The translations under genes and the position numbers were made by a program. This document shows positions 1 to 11,481 of a stretch of DNA of 64,000 nt, piece after piece. Under the pieces are notes generated by a model. It was not told the DNA's origin and did not search any database. It saw nothing but the letters and a program-made list of their open reading frames with translations. Source of the stretch: Schizophyllum amplum. Taxonomy: Eukaryota; Basidiomycota; Agaricomycetes; Agaricales; Schizophyllaceae. The stretch is taken from NCBI GenBank assembly GCA_007026445.1, contig VDMD01000003.1, forward strand, positions 744,001 to 808,000, given 5' to 3'. The stretch's first letter is position 1. Each line of letters starts with the position of its first letter.

Positions 1-98
1 TGATGTTGACGACGGCTGCAGTGGACGCCTCTAACGAGGATAACATGGTCGGCATCGAGCTGGACACGGCTGCAGCGCACCCGATTCCAGCGGTCTAA
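1..98 (+). CDS. 3' end of an unidentified gene (partial)
   Basis: An open frame enters from the left edge and ends with TAA at 96-98. It includes MLTTAAVDASNEDNM from position 3 and ends HPIPAV. The composition looks coding, but the piece is too short to assign a family. It may be the last exon of a gene that starts upstream of the window. Confidence 0.3.
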   Translation, partial: MLTTAAVDASNEDNMVGIELDTAAAHPIPAV

Positions 99-227
99 TA
101 GCTGCACAAAACTTCGCCTGCTAGTCGGATAGGTAGCAGGTGAACCGTTCTTTCGAGTCGCCATTTTCTTGCGCAGGATTTACTGCAGCTTCATGTATCC
201 ATGCTTTTCGTTGATAGTGCCTCCATT

Positions 228-263
228 CTCGCAGTGCATCCTTTGCCTCGCAGTGCATCCTTT
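228..263. repeat. Short tandem repeat, 17-bp unit with 2-bp spacer
   Basis: The unit CTCGCAGTGCATCCTTT occurs at 228-244 and again at 247-263. A degenerate partial third copy lies near 284-295. Confidence 0.7.
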
Positions 264-544
264 CCCTCGCGGCGTTTTCTTTATCTCGCAGTGCTCCCTA
301 GGTCTTTCTCTCAAAGCGCCTGCTTTGCTTCCTCCATGCTCCTGAACAGACAAACAGCGGTGACGCAAAACAGGACCCATGCGCCTCATACCAACATCTC
401 TTACCAAAACTCTGCTACTGATCTGCTATGTATGCGTCGTACTTAACAGCCTGATAATCAAGAGAGATCCTCGTTATTCACTCCTCTGCCCGTATCCTCA
501 GGCCTCAGGCCTCAGCGCACAAGACAAAACTTCATTGAGATCCT

Positions 545-640
545 CTTCGCCCTTTCATCATTACCCCCTTCCACCCTTTCATCCTTCCACCCTGTCACCT
601 TCCACCCTTCTACCCTTCCAACTTCCACCCCTTCAACACA
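545..640. repeat. Imperfect pyrimidine-rich repeat (TTCCACCCTT-like units)
   Basis: Units resembling TTCCACCCTT or TTTCATCCTT recur through this stretch, almost free of G on the plus strand. It begins just past the stop codon of the minus-strand dioxygenase gene, so it is probably 3'-untranslated or spacer sequence. Confidence 0.6.
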
Positions 641-643
641 TTT

Positions 644-2040
644 TCAACCCTTCAACGAATACCTCACCTCCTCCCCCGCACTCTCCTGCATCTCAATCAA
701 CCGATCCAGCATCACCTTCCCCGTCGCATCCAGCGTCTGCCTGAATCTTTCCTCCTTCATCCACAGCAGGCCGTGCTGCAGGATGTTCCCCGCGCGCGCC
801 GCGCCGCCCGCGGTGCTCCCCATGCACGCGTGCAGGGTGGCGCGCGGCTGCTTGGAGTCGTACACGGCGCAGTGCAGGATGTTGGAGTTGTAGAAGACGG
901 TCTCGCCGGCTGGTGGGTGGGGTATTGAGGGTTGGTCAATCAGTATCCGGGAGCACGCCAGGCAGCGATCACGAGTGCGCAAGTCAGTCTGGACGTGTCA
1001 AGGCTGGAGACAGGACGTACGGTTCAGCGTCTGTGAGGCGGAGGGGCGATCGTGGTCAGTTTATGAGAAGTATCGCAAATCGCAGTCTACTCACCACACG
1101 AATAGCGCCAGGCATATCCATTGGGTTCTCCGGTGGCGCGATGTCGGTGGAGTGCGCGCGCTGCTCGGGCGTTCGTAGCACGCGGTGCGAGCCAGGGACG
1201 ACGTAGAGGCAGCTGTCGCGGTACAGGGCGCTGGGAGAAGGAGGGGGTGGAGGGTGAAGGGGGGCACATTCGTCAGAGACCGCTCTGGAGTGGGCAGTCA
1301 AGCAGGACATGCAACATACGTGTTCCACTGGATCTGTGTGTTCGTTCGTTAGTTTTTTAGCCTCTGCTTATCGAGTACGGGTATAGAGCACGCCACTCAC
1401 CCCATACTGCGCTGCCTTGAGCACGCGCATCTCCTCTTCGGGGGACGCGGTCCCGTCAACAGCGTCGCGATGCCAGCGCAGCGCAAAGTCGTGCGCGGTG
1501 GGGTTGATGAGGATGTTGAAAAGTTCTGATAGGGTGTCGATCGTTGTGTGAAGACGTATACGGCGGGAATACAGTGCGCATTATAGAGGACATGTCAGAA
1601 CCCTGTCAGAACCCGCTCAGGTCGCGTAGACAGTCAAGCCTACCACGCACCCATCTGCAGCGCGTCCTCATCGCAGGCCAAGAGTTCCGTGACTATATTG
1701 CGCAACGAGGTGTACCACTTCGCGAACGCGGGCTCGCCGAGGTCGGGGTGCATGACATGCTGCACGCCCCAGGAATCGGGGTTGTCTGTGTCGAAAGGGG
1801 GGAATTGCTGGCGAAGAGAGACGTACGGAGAGAGGCATTTGATTGTCAATGCAAGGTTGCTCCTCGGGCCACGATGCGCACCTTTCCTACCACACGGCGA
1901 TGCGGCCACTGGCCAGCGCGGGTGCGCGCCACTGTGCGCGCCGTGGCCGCCTCCAGCTCGGGGCGCGCCTCGGGAGGAATGAGGTCGGGGATGATCACGT
2001 ATCCGACTTCATCGAAGGCCTGCTTGTATTGGGAAGGCAT
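644..2040 (-). CDS. Phytanoyl-CoA dioxygenase (PhyH) family protein
   Basis: A likely Fe(II)/2-oxoglutarate-dependent oxygenase; the substrate cannot be told from sequence. The N-terminus MPSQYKQAFDEVGYVIIPDL is the usual PhyH opening (pathway into a beta helix, then the loop with PEARPELEAAT). The next exon carries DSWGVQHVMHPDLGEPAFAKW. The iron-binding HxD is in LRWHRDAVDG (near 1480). Later exons carry a PGSHRVLRTPEQ segment and HCAVYDSKQPRATLHACMG, which supplies the distal His and the 2-oxoglutarate Arg. The start at 2040 is chosen because the family homology begins there. At least four introns split the gene, and the protein is about 290 residues, normal for the family. The stop is at 644. 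Its neighbour upstream on the same strand is a Zn2Cys6 regulator. Confidence 0.8.
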
Positions 2041-2474
2041 GATGCGAGAGCGATGTGAGAGGATTCCGACGAGCGCTAAGAGCTCCGAGCAAGCTCTCAG
2101 AGGTTCAGTCAGAGGGTGCCTGTTGGTGCTCAAGTGTATATGGACAATCCAATAATCCAGGGTGTCCCCGGCGCCATATCTAGACTATCACGCATGATCA
2201 GTGCGGCGAGATACTGGCCTACGGCGGCGCGTGATAGGGAACGAAGGCCGTACAAAGGCACGGCTGGATTAGGAAGGCTTTGTTCCAGGATAGGGCACTC
2301 GCATCGGCACTAACAGCAGGCCTATGTATACAGATGGCGGACGGGACGAGCGCGTAAATAGCAATACAGCGTCCTGCAAACGGCAGTGACGGCTTGTGGC
2401 TTGAAACATTAAGTACACTATAGTAGACTAAGATTACACGTTCCACCACATCATCTACACGAGCATTTGAGCCG

Positions 2475-5400
2475 TTACGGCACCTTCATCGACATCCCCG
2501 ACGAGGACAGCAGGCTCTCCAGATCAAACGAGTCCGCAGGCTGCACGAACATTCCTCCAACCGAATAAGAGTTGAAAATATCGTCTAGGGAGCAGGTGTC
2601 TGTACCATGCGTCAGTGATCATCGCGGGATCAATAATCGAATTGCTCCGCAAAACAGCAAGGCGCCGAATGCAGATGAGATACGCACCATTTGTACTGTT
2701 CATACTTTGCTCCTTCGCCATTGACTCCCTCAGCGACGTCTCCGTCGGCGCCGCTGTATTATGTGGCAAATGCGTGCCCGTGAAGCGCCGCACCAGCCCC
2801 GTGTCTGGCAGCGAGATGAACGTCTTCTTCTGCGTCGACATTTGCGGGCTGAATTCAATGAGGCCTATGAGTAGGGCAAGGTCAGCGATCGTCGGCGAAG
2901 CTTGCGAAGAACCTCACCTTGCGCCTTCTGATCCAGCACGCTTGAAACGTACGATATACCTGCCCAGTAGTGCTCCATGCGCTGGATGGCGCGGTGCATG
3001 GAGGACAGATTCTGCCGTGCCAGGGACGTGAGCAGCAGGTCCACGTTCCGCGACGTTGGCGCGAAGTCGCCATTCCGTGATGTAGAGTCGTCATCCCGGG
3101 ACGCACTGGCGCCATCCTGGCCATCCCTCTGCTGATTCGACGGTATACCGAGCATACTGAGCTTGATGTCGTAGATGAAGGCGAGGCTGCAGAGGATGGG
3201 TCAGCATCTCATAGGATAGCCTCAACACCCGCGCCTCGTCCGCGGCCCATCCTCATATTAATAACTTACCACGCCACAAAAATCGGCTGCACCGCCATGG
3301 GGCTCGCCAAATAGCTATGCGACGCAAACAGGTCCGCGAATACTAGGCACTCGCTGATCGTGCGTGAGCTCGCTAGAGAAAGCTTCACTGAGCGGTCCAT
3401 GTTTGACGACATCGGTGTCTCCACACCGGACGGGTTCGTTAGCAGCTCAGGGTGGTAGACGAGCGCGAGGACGGCGTTGGCCCAGAGGTGGAGGGTGAGG
3501 AAGACGCCCTAAGGAGGTGATATCAGCAATGGAAATCAAATCAGCCACGAAAATGGCCAGGAAGGCGGATGAAGTCAGAGACATGATTCACGGCGAGCGA
3601 AAGAATGGGCAAAACCACACATGAGCGGACCACAGCAACCCGTACTCACCCCATAGCCTCTCGCCTCCTGCTGCTGGAAAGCATCCACGCTCCACTTCAT
3701 CCCCACCGGCAAGTCGGCATAAAACTGCACAAGTTGCCCCTGCAGATCGCCCAGCACGCCCGCATTCACGCTCGGCCCGACCAGCGTGCGCGACCGCCCG
3801 CGCCGCCCGTTGAGCGCGTTCGCGATTCGCCCGCAGAGCACCATGAGCTTGACGAGGTGGGGGAAGGGCTTCGGAGCGGAGTCCTGGTGTGCGGAGGAGC
3901 CGTTCATGTGTGCGGCGGCGGCATTGTTATTCCGTGCTGGATCGTGAGCGCGCCCTAGGTCGTTGGCGTTGTTGCGTGTGGGGTCGGAGTCAGGAATCGG
4001 GTCGGGGCCCAAATCCTCGTCGGTGGGCAGCGGTATCTCGATGATGTCCTCGGAAATGGAGACTGGACGACCGGTAGAGAAGGAGAGGATGCGGTCCTAG
4101 AATCGTGTGAGCTTGACCTAAGCGCTATGGGACGAGAGGGCGGTTATCAAGACACGTACCGTGACGAAAAGACTCCAAAAGAGTGTCCGCACACGAACCA
4201 CGTGCGCCCACGACTCGTATAGCTCAGTGATCTGGTGAGTAGGCCGTTAGCGAGACTGCTGCTTCAAAACTGGGACAAGAACAACACACCTCGTGAAGCC
4301 CCAGATCGAGCGCCATCCGAATAGCCATGCCCGAATATTGCTGATATGTAACCCTTTGAGCATGCGCAAGACGACAGACAGCCGATACGAACCCACCCAT
4401 AATCCGCTCTCGGAGTTCTGTGTGAGGGTTAAAGTCAGCGCCTGTGTTTTATTGGCATGCTTCCCGCAGGCGCATAATTTTTGTATCCATCGCACAGTCA
4501 CTTCACGTTCCCCCAAATCCCTTACAGCTACCAGAGAACCGTCCAAACTCACCTGCCCAAAATTCGCCCACGCTAACAAGAGGAGGCCCGTCACCGAGTC
4601 AGTCGTCGGGAGGTGCAGCAGCGGAATGATGAGCTCCTGCGCCTTGGTTATAAAGGGGGCACACGCTTTGGTGGGCGAGTCGGTGCCGGCGGGAGGATAG
4701 AAGCGGGCACTCATGGCACATATACCTGATGGGGTGAAAATTAGTTAGTAGAAATGTGACTCCGATCGCAAAAGCCGGCGCCCCAGTTAGACAGCACTCC
4801 CGCAACGTAGTCAAGTCAGCCGATGCTCCCGGAAAGCGGGGCCACCAAGCGTATCATAAAGAGCGAACGCTTACAATTCAGCAAAAACGCCGACATCGTC
4901 CCCGTCTCCAGCCTCTCTTCCATCCTCTTCCTTCGGATGCTGGGAAAGTGGCAGCCCATGGTGCGGAAGAAGGTGTCGAGAAGGGGGAGGTAGATGTGTG
5001 GGAGAGGGAGCCCGGTTGAGTCGAACATGTCTTGTGGCGGAGGGGGTAGTTGCGGGGAGTGGGGGAGTGTGGTCGAGGAAAAAGGATGCGTCGGTGTTGA
5101 ATAAGTTGATGCTGAGTCCGTCACAGGCGCAGGGGCCGTCGACTGCTGGCGTGGTTGCAATTTGAGTGATATTCGGTTAATGCCGGGACTGTATGAGGGT
5201 TAGCTGGTGTACGAACGGCACCGATGAAGGCGTACTGTATTGCAGTTGAGCCAGACTGGATGGTTGAAAACATTAGGGCGTTTACAGCGAAGGGGCGAAG
5301 AGGTGCCACATACTAGGCGGTAGTAATAGAGCTCAAGCTCCTCGTTCCGTGACGGATCGCCATCGATGAAAGCATACTGCGACTCGAGCGCACGTACGAT

Positions 5401-6040
5401 CTGCTCGGTGCGTTGATGATCGGGTGAGGGGGTGTCATTAAACATCCCCACAGGAGACGCATGATCGGACCCCTGGGGGTGGGAGGGGGGCCATACATAT
5501 GTCGACTGCGGCAGCGGGGTGGCAAACTGCCATGAGTGATCCCCGCCTAAGGGTGGTACGCCGCCGTTATGCAATGGGTGTTGTTGCGACGCTGGATGAG
5601 GTAGGTTCTGTGCACAGGATCACGGATCAGCGCGTGCGAAACCCTATGTTGTATGTACGCCCACGCACCCAGATTGAACTCTGCTCGTGTGCAGGCTTAG
5701 GGGGCGCGAAAAAGGCGTGGTCGACCATCGAGGAAGCAGAGGCAACCTCTCGCTCCCTGCGCTCCTCTGCCTCCATCTCGCGCCGTGTACGCTTGCGCTT
5801 GCGCCCCGAGGGCCAGGTGCATTCCTCATTCGCTTTCTCGCACGCGCGACAGATCGGGCGGTCGCCCGAGCAGCGCGCGCGCTTCGCCCGGCAACGGTGA
5901 CAGGCGAGGCGCACTCGCTTCTCCGCCGTCGCCTGGGCGTCCTTGTCGGTGTTTCTGGTCTCAGCGCTATTGTTCGTGGCGGGGGAGTCGCCTATGGGGG
6001 ACTCTGGGGACGCCTGCTGGTGCGGCGAGGCTGACGCCAT
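2475..6040 (-). CDS. Zn(II)2Cys6 fungal-specific transcription factor
   Basis: A nuclear DNA-binding regulator. The N-terminal exon (6040-5640) has a complete binuclear zinc cluster, ACHRCRAKRARCSGDRPICR followed by ACEKANEEC: six Cys with C-x2-C-x6-C-x6-C-x2-C-x6-C spacing. A basic linker (SGRKRKRTRREM) follows. Middle exons give YYYR..SG and a proline-rich stretch. The fungal_trans domain follows: IYLPLLDTFFRTMGCHFPSI, RLETGTMSAFLLN, ARFYPPAGT, GLLLLAWANFGQ, NSESGLWVG and RAWLFGWRSIWG. The C-terminus is an acidic/hydrophobic tail (DSFDLESLLSSSGMSMKVP) ending at 2475, a plausible activation patch. The start at 6040 lies about 107 bp downstream of a TATA box, which excludes the in-frame Met further upstream. 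More than ten short introns are implied. Its target genes cannot be inferred; the adjacent PhyH gene is one candidate. Confidence 0.85.
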
Positions 6041-6146
6041 GATGGGGGAGGACAAGGATGGGATAATTGTTCGCGCGGGGGCGCATTCCCAAGCCCGATC
6101 TGACACGGGCGGGGCGCCAAAATCTGGGGGAGCACGTGTTCCTGCA

Positions 6147-6154
6147 CTTATATA
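6147..6154 (-). promoter_or_regulatory. TATA box of the Zn2Cys6 gene
   Basis: TATATAAG on the minus strand, about 107 bp upstream of the chosen ATG (6040). A CACGTG E-box sits just downstream at 6133-6138, within the likely leader. Confidence 0.5.
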
Positions 6155-6705
6155 ATAGAAAAGGGGCAAACATCATCGGATCTCGGTCCGAACGGCGTTC
6201 CTGAGCGCAAATCCGTCCAAATAATAATGTCACCGCGGCGCCTCTTGTCCTCATCCAATACAATCACCTTATGTTTTCACTTTATACTGTGTCACAGAGT
6301 CCAGGCTATGGATTTGTATTGGTGGGCTGTCTGCAGCAGTGTCTGCGCGGACGATGACGGTGTGGGGCGCCATGGGTACTTACTTGGAGTGAGAACTTAC
6401 AGATGGGCGCTAGATGCCAGTGCGCCCGAGGCGGTGCGCGTCTCACGGCACACGACCTCTTTATCCTGGCCATCTCCCCCTCGAACCTTACCAGCACTCT
6501 TGCATTCTATCGAGACGCACAGCTCTCAGTGACCTTGTAATCGCCTCTCCCCTCGCTTTACCTCCACGCTCGGACTCAAGCACAGCTTGGTTGCCTTCAG
6601 TTGTCCTTGCGCGACGCCGAGAGACCAACCAGCCGCCTTGCCTGTAGGCCTCAATCTGAGCCAGAGCCTCAACAGCCGTGCTGTGAAGCGTATCTCTCTT
6701 CCACA

Positions 6706-9615
6706 ATGAACGTGGACCCATACTTTCCTCCATTCCTATGGACCTTTTGGCTCCGCGCAGCGTGCGTTCCCTCTCCCAGATCTGCATGCAATCCTATGGA
6801 ACACTGACAACGCCGGTACCCATAGAAGCACCTACAACACCTCCTCCACTAAACCCCCCACCCCCAGCCATCTGCGCCTCAACGTCTACGACTCGTTTAC
6901 CAATGAGCTCTCCGAGGTGCTCGCGCCCCCTCGCTCTTGCCCCGACTCCAAACCCCAATCCGCCTTCGCCGACCTCCTCCGCCTCCCTCTTGACCGCCGC
7001 ACGCTCGCCCGGCTGCACGTCCTTCAAGAGCAATTGGCCCAATTCGAGATCAAGGCGGAGACCGCTATGTCAGTGCTGGTGAATGAGAGCATACGCTATG
7101 CGAAGCAGGGCACGTACAAGATTCCCTTTAACGTCGGCCAGGCGGGCGATCTGCGCAAGTATATTGCATTTCTGCATTTTCGGAACGGGCCGTTGTACCA
7201 GAGGTTGGTGGAGGAGGCGCAGCGCAGCTCGCAGGGTGAATCGGGCCTACGCGAGGCGGCGACGGGGCTGGGGGACGACAGCGTGCCTTTGAGCTTCATT
7301 CTGGAAGCCATCATGATCTTCCTCAAGCTCACTTCGCGCCACCGTGTCGCGAATTTCTGTATTCAGTCGGGTTGCAGGCCTGGGCAAAAATCACACGAGC
7401 ATGAGCACAAACAGGACGTATACGCACACGAGGACAACATCTATCTGCACGAGCTGCACAACTTGTGCTGGCAGTTTGCCGAGGGCGATCTGAGCGTGGG
7501 GCGGGCGGAGGGCGGGGATCATGAATACGTGTTGTCGGATAATCCGCTGGGTGAGTGAAAGTTATCATCTCGAACGTTAATGAAAGGAACATTGTACTGC
7601 TACTTAATGACACATCCGATTCACAGGCATGCTCGACGAGTCCTTCGACGCCCTTCCGTATGTTCTGCCTTACCTTTCATCATCGCCCCCTAACAAATTA
7701 CCCATTCTTCAGGGGCACCTGCAACGTTTTCTTGCCCGTCGCCCCCCACCTCGCCATTTACGTTCTCGGCGACCCCGACCCCTCCCCTCCACCTCCCCCA
7801 CCGTCCTCTTTCTCCCCTTCCTCCTCTCCCCCGCCCAAATACGTCGAATACATCCAAATCTTCCCCGAGGCCCAGATCGACGTCCACCTCCGGAACGCCT
7901 TCATCCTCCACACCGCCCCGCGCCGCCTCTACTTTGCCTCCCTCCGCTCCGTCGCGCTCTCCGTGTCCTCGTACGACGAGTTCCGCCGCACGCCGGGCCA
8001 TAAGGACCACAGCCGGCTGAAGCAGCGGTGCAGGCAGCGATACCTGCAGGAGACGGTGGCGAAGACACTCGTGATCAGAGACGCGAGGGTTATCAGGGAC
8101 GCCGAGGGGCTGGGGACGGGGGAGTCGGTAGTGACGGGGGTGGTTGTGGTGACGGACCTGACGGAGGAGGTGACGCTGGTGGGCCCGAACGCGGTCGCGC
8201 ATGGTTCGTTCTCGGACGTGTGGAAGGGGATGTGGGCGGATCCGGTGGAGCATCGGCCGAGGTTTGTGAGTGTCGTGTTTGTTATCACGGCCGAGCTTGC
8301 AATCATGTGTTCGTGAGGCTTCGTCAGTGCTTTGCTGAAGCTGGTCTCTTCCAGGTCGCCCTCAAGCTGCTTCGTCAAATTATGGCCAACAACATCCGGG
8401 AGAAACTGCTGCAGGTAAGTTCATGCCCATCTACAGCCAAGTGTTACTCCTGCGATGCCATGGCGAGTCAATCGAGTATCAATCTTACCCTGCCTACAGC
8501 GCCTCTCCAGCGAAGTCGCCGCCTGGCATCGCCTTTGTCACCGGCACGTCGCGCAGTTCCTCGGGATCTACCAGACGCCGACGACGCTCGGCATGGTGTC
8601 GCCGTGGTGCGATAATGGCACCGTGCAGCACTTTTTGAGGAATAACGGGACGGAGGATCGGCCGACTATCGTGAGTGACGGTTTGTTTGACTTGATGAGG
8701 AATACTGACTAGCGAGATCACAGCTGGCAGAAATTGCCTCCGGTGTGGACTACCTGCATAATTTCAAGCCTGTCATCGTACGTGGCTCTCGCCATCTCGT
8801 CTGGCATGTAAAAAAGACGAACTGACATCGGTCATGCCCGCCTATGCAGATTCACGGCGACCTGAAGAGCGTGAGCGTCCTTTTGTTGCTTCTGTGTGCG
8901 ATGAGAACATAATGTGGCGGACTATGCATCAGGGCAACATCCTCATTGATCACGAGGGCAAGCCCCTGCTCACCGACTTCGGCTTGTCTATGGTGCTCGA
9001 CGATGTGGCGGAGTGCGCGAAGAAGGGATCGAGCTCGCTGGGCGGGTCGACGAGGTGGGTTCGCGTCTCTTTTGATTCGCGATCGTTCGCTAAACTTTCC
9101 TTGCTCGAACAGATGGATGGCTCCCGAGCTCATCTTCGCCATGGCTGAGGACGATGGCCGGAGTTTCGAGCTGACGACATTCTCGGACGTTTACGCCTTC
9201 GCGTCGGTGTGTCTGGAGGTATGAAGTGGTCCGCCGCGCTTGATAAAACCCACACTCACACCTTCTCATTTCCGTGCAGATCTTCACTGGCGCCCTGCCG
9301 TATCCCACCCGGCAGAACGACGTGTCCGTCACAGTCGATGTCCTCCGCGGTATCAAGCCTTCGCAGTGCGTTTCTGCTTTCCCTGTTCTTTTTGCCTTGT
9401 TGGCTTTCTGGCTTTCTTTGCTCCAGCGCTGACTGACCCTTTGTATAATCTGCTTTGGTTTCTATAGCGGCGCGCAGCTCTGCGTGCGCCTTAAAGACGA
9501 CGGCCGGTTCTGGGAGTTCCTCAATCGATGTTGGAGTCCGAATGTGATGGAGCGGCCGAGCATGGCGGACGCGGTGGGCTTCATGAAGACAGTAGTGCAG
9601 CTGCCGGCGGATTGA
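6706..9615 (+). CDS. DUF4238-like domain fused to a TKL-type protein kinase
   Basis: Start ATG 6706; an intron at 6762-6825 restores the frame used downstream. The N-terminal half resembles fungal DUF4238: DPYFPPFL (compare HYIPRFL), LRLNVYDSFTNEL, RLHVLQEQLAQFEIKAE, DLRKYIAFLHFRN, EYVLSDNPLG and CNVFLPVAPHLAIYVLGD. After a Pro/Ser-rich linker and about 100 residues comes a complete kinase domain: glycine loop AHGSFSDVWKG, VALK lysine, alpha-C Glu in SSEVAAWHRL, SPWCDNGTVQHFL, catalytic loop HGDLKSGNILID, TDFGL, and activation-segment end STRWMAPEL, ending ERPSMADAVGFMKTV. The HGD form and WMAPE are typical of the expanded Agaricomycete TKL kinases. All introns keep the frame, so the fusion is not broken. 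The DUF4238 function is unknown; Ser/Thr or Tyr kinase activity is expected from the intact motifs. The repeat element at 9727 starts 112 bp past the stop. Confidence 0.8.
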
Positions 9616-9726
9616 GATAACGTTTTGTATGGCGAACGGTGATAATAAGAGTGGCTTGTTGACTGGCAGCGGCGTGTCGACTGGGAGCAGCTTGGCGTAT
9701 GGTAGCCGTACCCGCGTATGACAGTA

Positions 9727-10187
9727 GGGACGTTCAAATTAGAAACCCGAGCCTTGGGTTTGGTCCTGGGCGCGGGTTTGGTCCTCACCGGCAAAGACCG
9801 AGCAAAGTCACGCGATGCGCCCCGACGGTGCCCGACGTGTCGCCGTCGGGCGGCGTCGTTCCCCGCGACGCCCGCCGACGCGCGCGATGGGCACGCCAAA
9901 CTGTCCAACATCGACTGAACAACCGATAGCAATCAAGATGTGTATTTCAGACTCGTAGGGACTATATACCAGGCCACCTTGTTCACAGATCACCTTGCCG
10001 GAGCTCCCGGTCGTTGTCCGACACGTCCCGAAGCTCTACAGAGCGCGCCAGGTAACGACCAGGTAACGACGACGCTGACGGCGACTTGTCGGGGCGCATC
10101 GCGTGACCTCGTTCGGTCTTTGCCGATGAGGACCAAACCCGCGCCCAGGACCAAACCCAAGGCTCGGGTTTCTAATTTGAACGTCCC
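9727..10187. mobile_element. Non-autonomous terminal-inverted-repeat element (MITE-like), TA-flanked
   Basis: The first 62 bases from 9727 match the reverse complement of the right end from 10187 without a mismatch. Similarity continues with a few changes to about base 97 (through CGGCAAAGACCGA and GTCACGCGATGCGCCCCGAC). Both tips read GGGACG, and each is bordered outside by TA (9725-9726 and 10188-10189), as expected for a Tc1/mariner-type TA target-site duplication. The total is 461 bp with about 265 bp of unique interior and no transposase frame. The interior contains a short direct repeat, CAGGTAACGAC-like, near 10050-10070. A foldback or other TIR superfamily is possible. Confidence 0.75.
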
Positions 10188-10205
10188 TAGTATCCGGCGC
10201 ACGGG

Positions 10206-10227
10206 AACTGGACTGGACTGGACTGGA
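10206..10227. repeat. ACTGG microsatellite
   Basis: About four uninterrupted copies of ACTGG, 17 bp outside the right end of the inverted-repeat element. Confidence 0.8.
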
Positions 10228-10616
10228 TTAACCCGAGTGGTCCCTTAAACTGGTATCTGCATGCGACTTACAATACCGCGTGCATATAGTTTGAACTATA
10301 ACACCGAGCGCGTCGACGTCTTCCGCGACGTCTGTTGCTCACCCTCAGTCCGTTCTCGCCAAGTTCACAGTCCTCTAGGGTTGTCTCTTGATCAATTGGA
10401 TGGCGGCGCACCCCAAAGAATTCCCTGCATTCCTCGTCAAGGGCCTTTCGCGGTATCCGCGCAATGAACGGCGCAGCGATTATCAAGTTCTTGGCCGTAT
10501 CATATCGGACCGCATGCGAGCTCATCGGTGTTCATGGACGAGAAGGAGACCGAATGATGAAAGCTATATTATCCTAGGGCTTTCTATCTTCATTTCTGTT
10601 CGAGCTCACTCCTGGC

Positions 10617-11291
10617 TACGCCTTTGGAGTCTCGAAATCGTCTTGCTTGATCATGACATTCTTATTCCCATTCATCCAAATGTTGACCGCCTTCATTTTG
10701 CTGATACGCCACGGGTTGCAACCCTCCAACGACGTGCGAGTGAGTTCGAGTTCGTACCGGCCCTTCAACGCGTATTAGCAGGGACGGCTATGACCTCTTC
10801 ACACATTGTGCGTACCCCAATCTGCAGAATGGGGCCTCCCTCGGCCGCGTCGCGGACGAGCGTCACGCCGGTGTTGACAAGCACCGAGGCTGTTGAAGGC
10901 GGCTCCGCCGCATTGGGTTGACCGAGGTCTATGAGGGGCGAGCTGAGAATACCACTCAGCCACTCGTCCTAATCGTTGTTAGCTAACGGGACTGCTCACA
11001 GTGTAGTATGCTGTAAGGCGTCGAAATCAACCTGCATGGCCTTCCACATAGCTGCCTGCTCGCCGCCCGAGATCGTGTAGGGCTCGCCGCCTAGTATGGA
11101 AGTGTAGTCCACAGATATCTGCTCAGCGAAAACGTCGCTGGCTATCTTTTCAGTCTGCTTGATGTCGGCGTAGAGTAACTGCGCGAGTGAGTCAGTCTTC
11201 GCAAGCGTGACATGAATCAAAGGCGTACCATAGCGATAACGACATCGTGTATGTTTGCACGGTCCACGAGCCATTGAGTAGCGTCGTACAT
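10617..11291 (-). CDS. SnoaL-like (NTF2-fold) domain protein
   Basis: A small alpha+beta-barrel protein of the SnoaL_4 type; relatives are polyketide cyclases, dehydratases or uncharacterised detoxification proteins, so the reaction is open. Exon 1 starts at 11291 (MYDATQWLVDRANIHDVVIAM). Exon 2 reads LLYADIKQTEKIASDVFAEQ then DYTSILGGEPYTISGGEQ and FDALQHTT, the hallmark helix, strand and QH of the family. After an intron (donor GTGAGC near 10998) comes LIDLGQPNAAEPPST and VTLVRDAAEGGPILQ. After another comes GRYELELTRTSLEGCNPWRI and WMNGNK, ending FETPKA at 10617. The order and spacing of these strands are complete. The next gene upstream on the same strand is an alpha/beta hydrolase 190 bp away, so the two may be co-regulated. 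Confidence 0.7.
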
Positions 11292-11481
11292 TGCTTGTGT
11301 AGTCTTCAGAGTTCAGGACAAAAAGACGATACATCAGATGGATCTGATAAGGATGACATTGAGAAGACAACGATTTCCATATGGGTTCACGAAGAGCGAG
11401 CTCCAAGAGGTAATACCTGGGTAATACTAAAGTGTCCGGACGGAGCGATGCCCCGAGTTAGGAAACCAATTATAAGTACAA

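Larger units (their letters stand above)
99..643. other. Intergenic stretch with simple repeats, no gene seen
   Basis: This lies between the 3' end at the left edge and the 3' end of the dioxygenase gene on the other strand. It holds a two-copy tandem repeat (228-263) and a pyrimidine-rich repeat (545-640). The open frames here are short, have no recognisable domain and contain the repeats. Confidence 0.5.
9616..10616. other. Intergenic region around the repeat element
   Basis: Outside the 461-bp element this stretch holds an ACTGG microsatellite (10206-10227). A minus-strand open frame at 10268-10525 shows no family resemblance, and no gene is supported. Confidence 0.5.
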
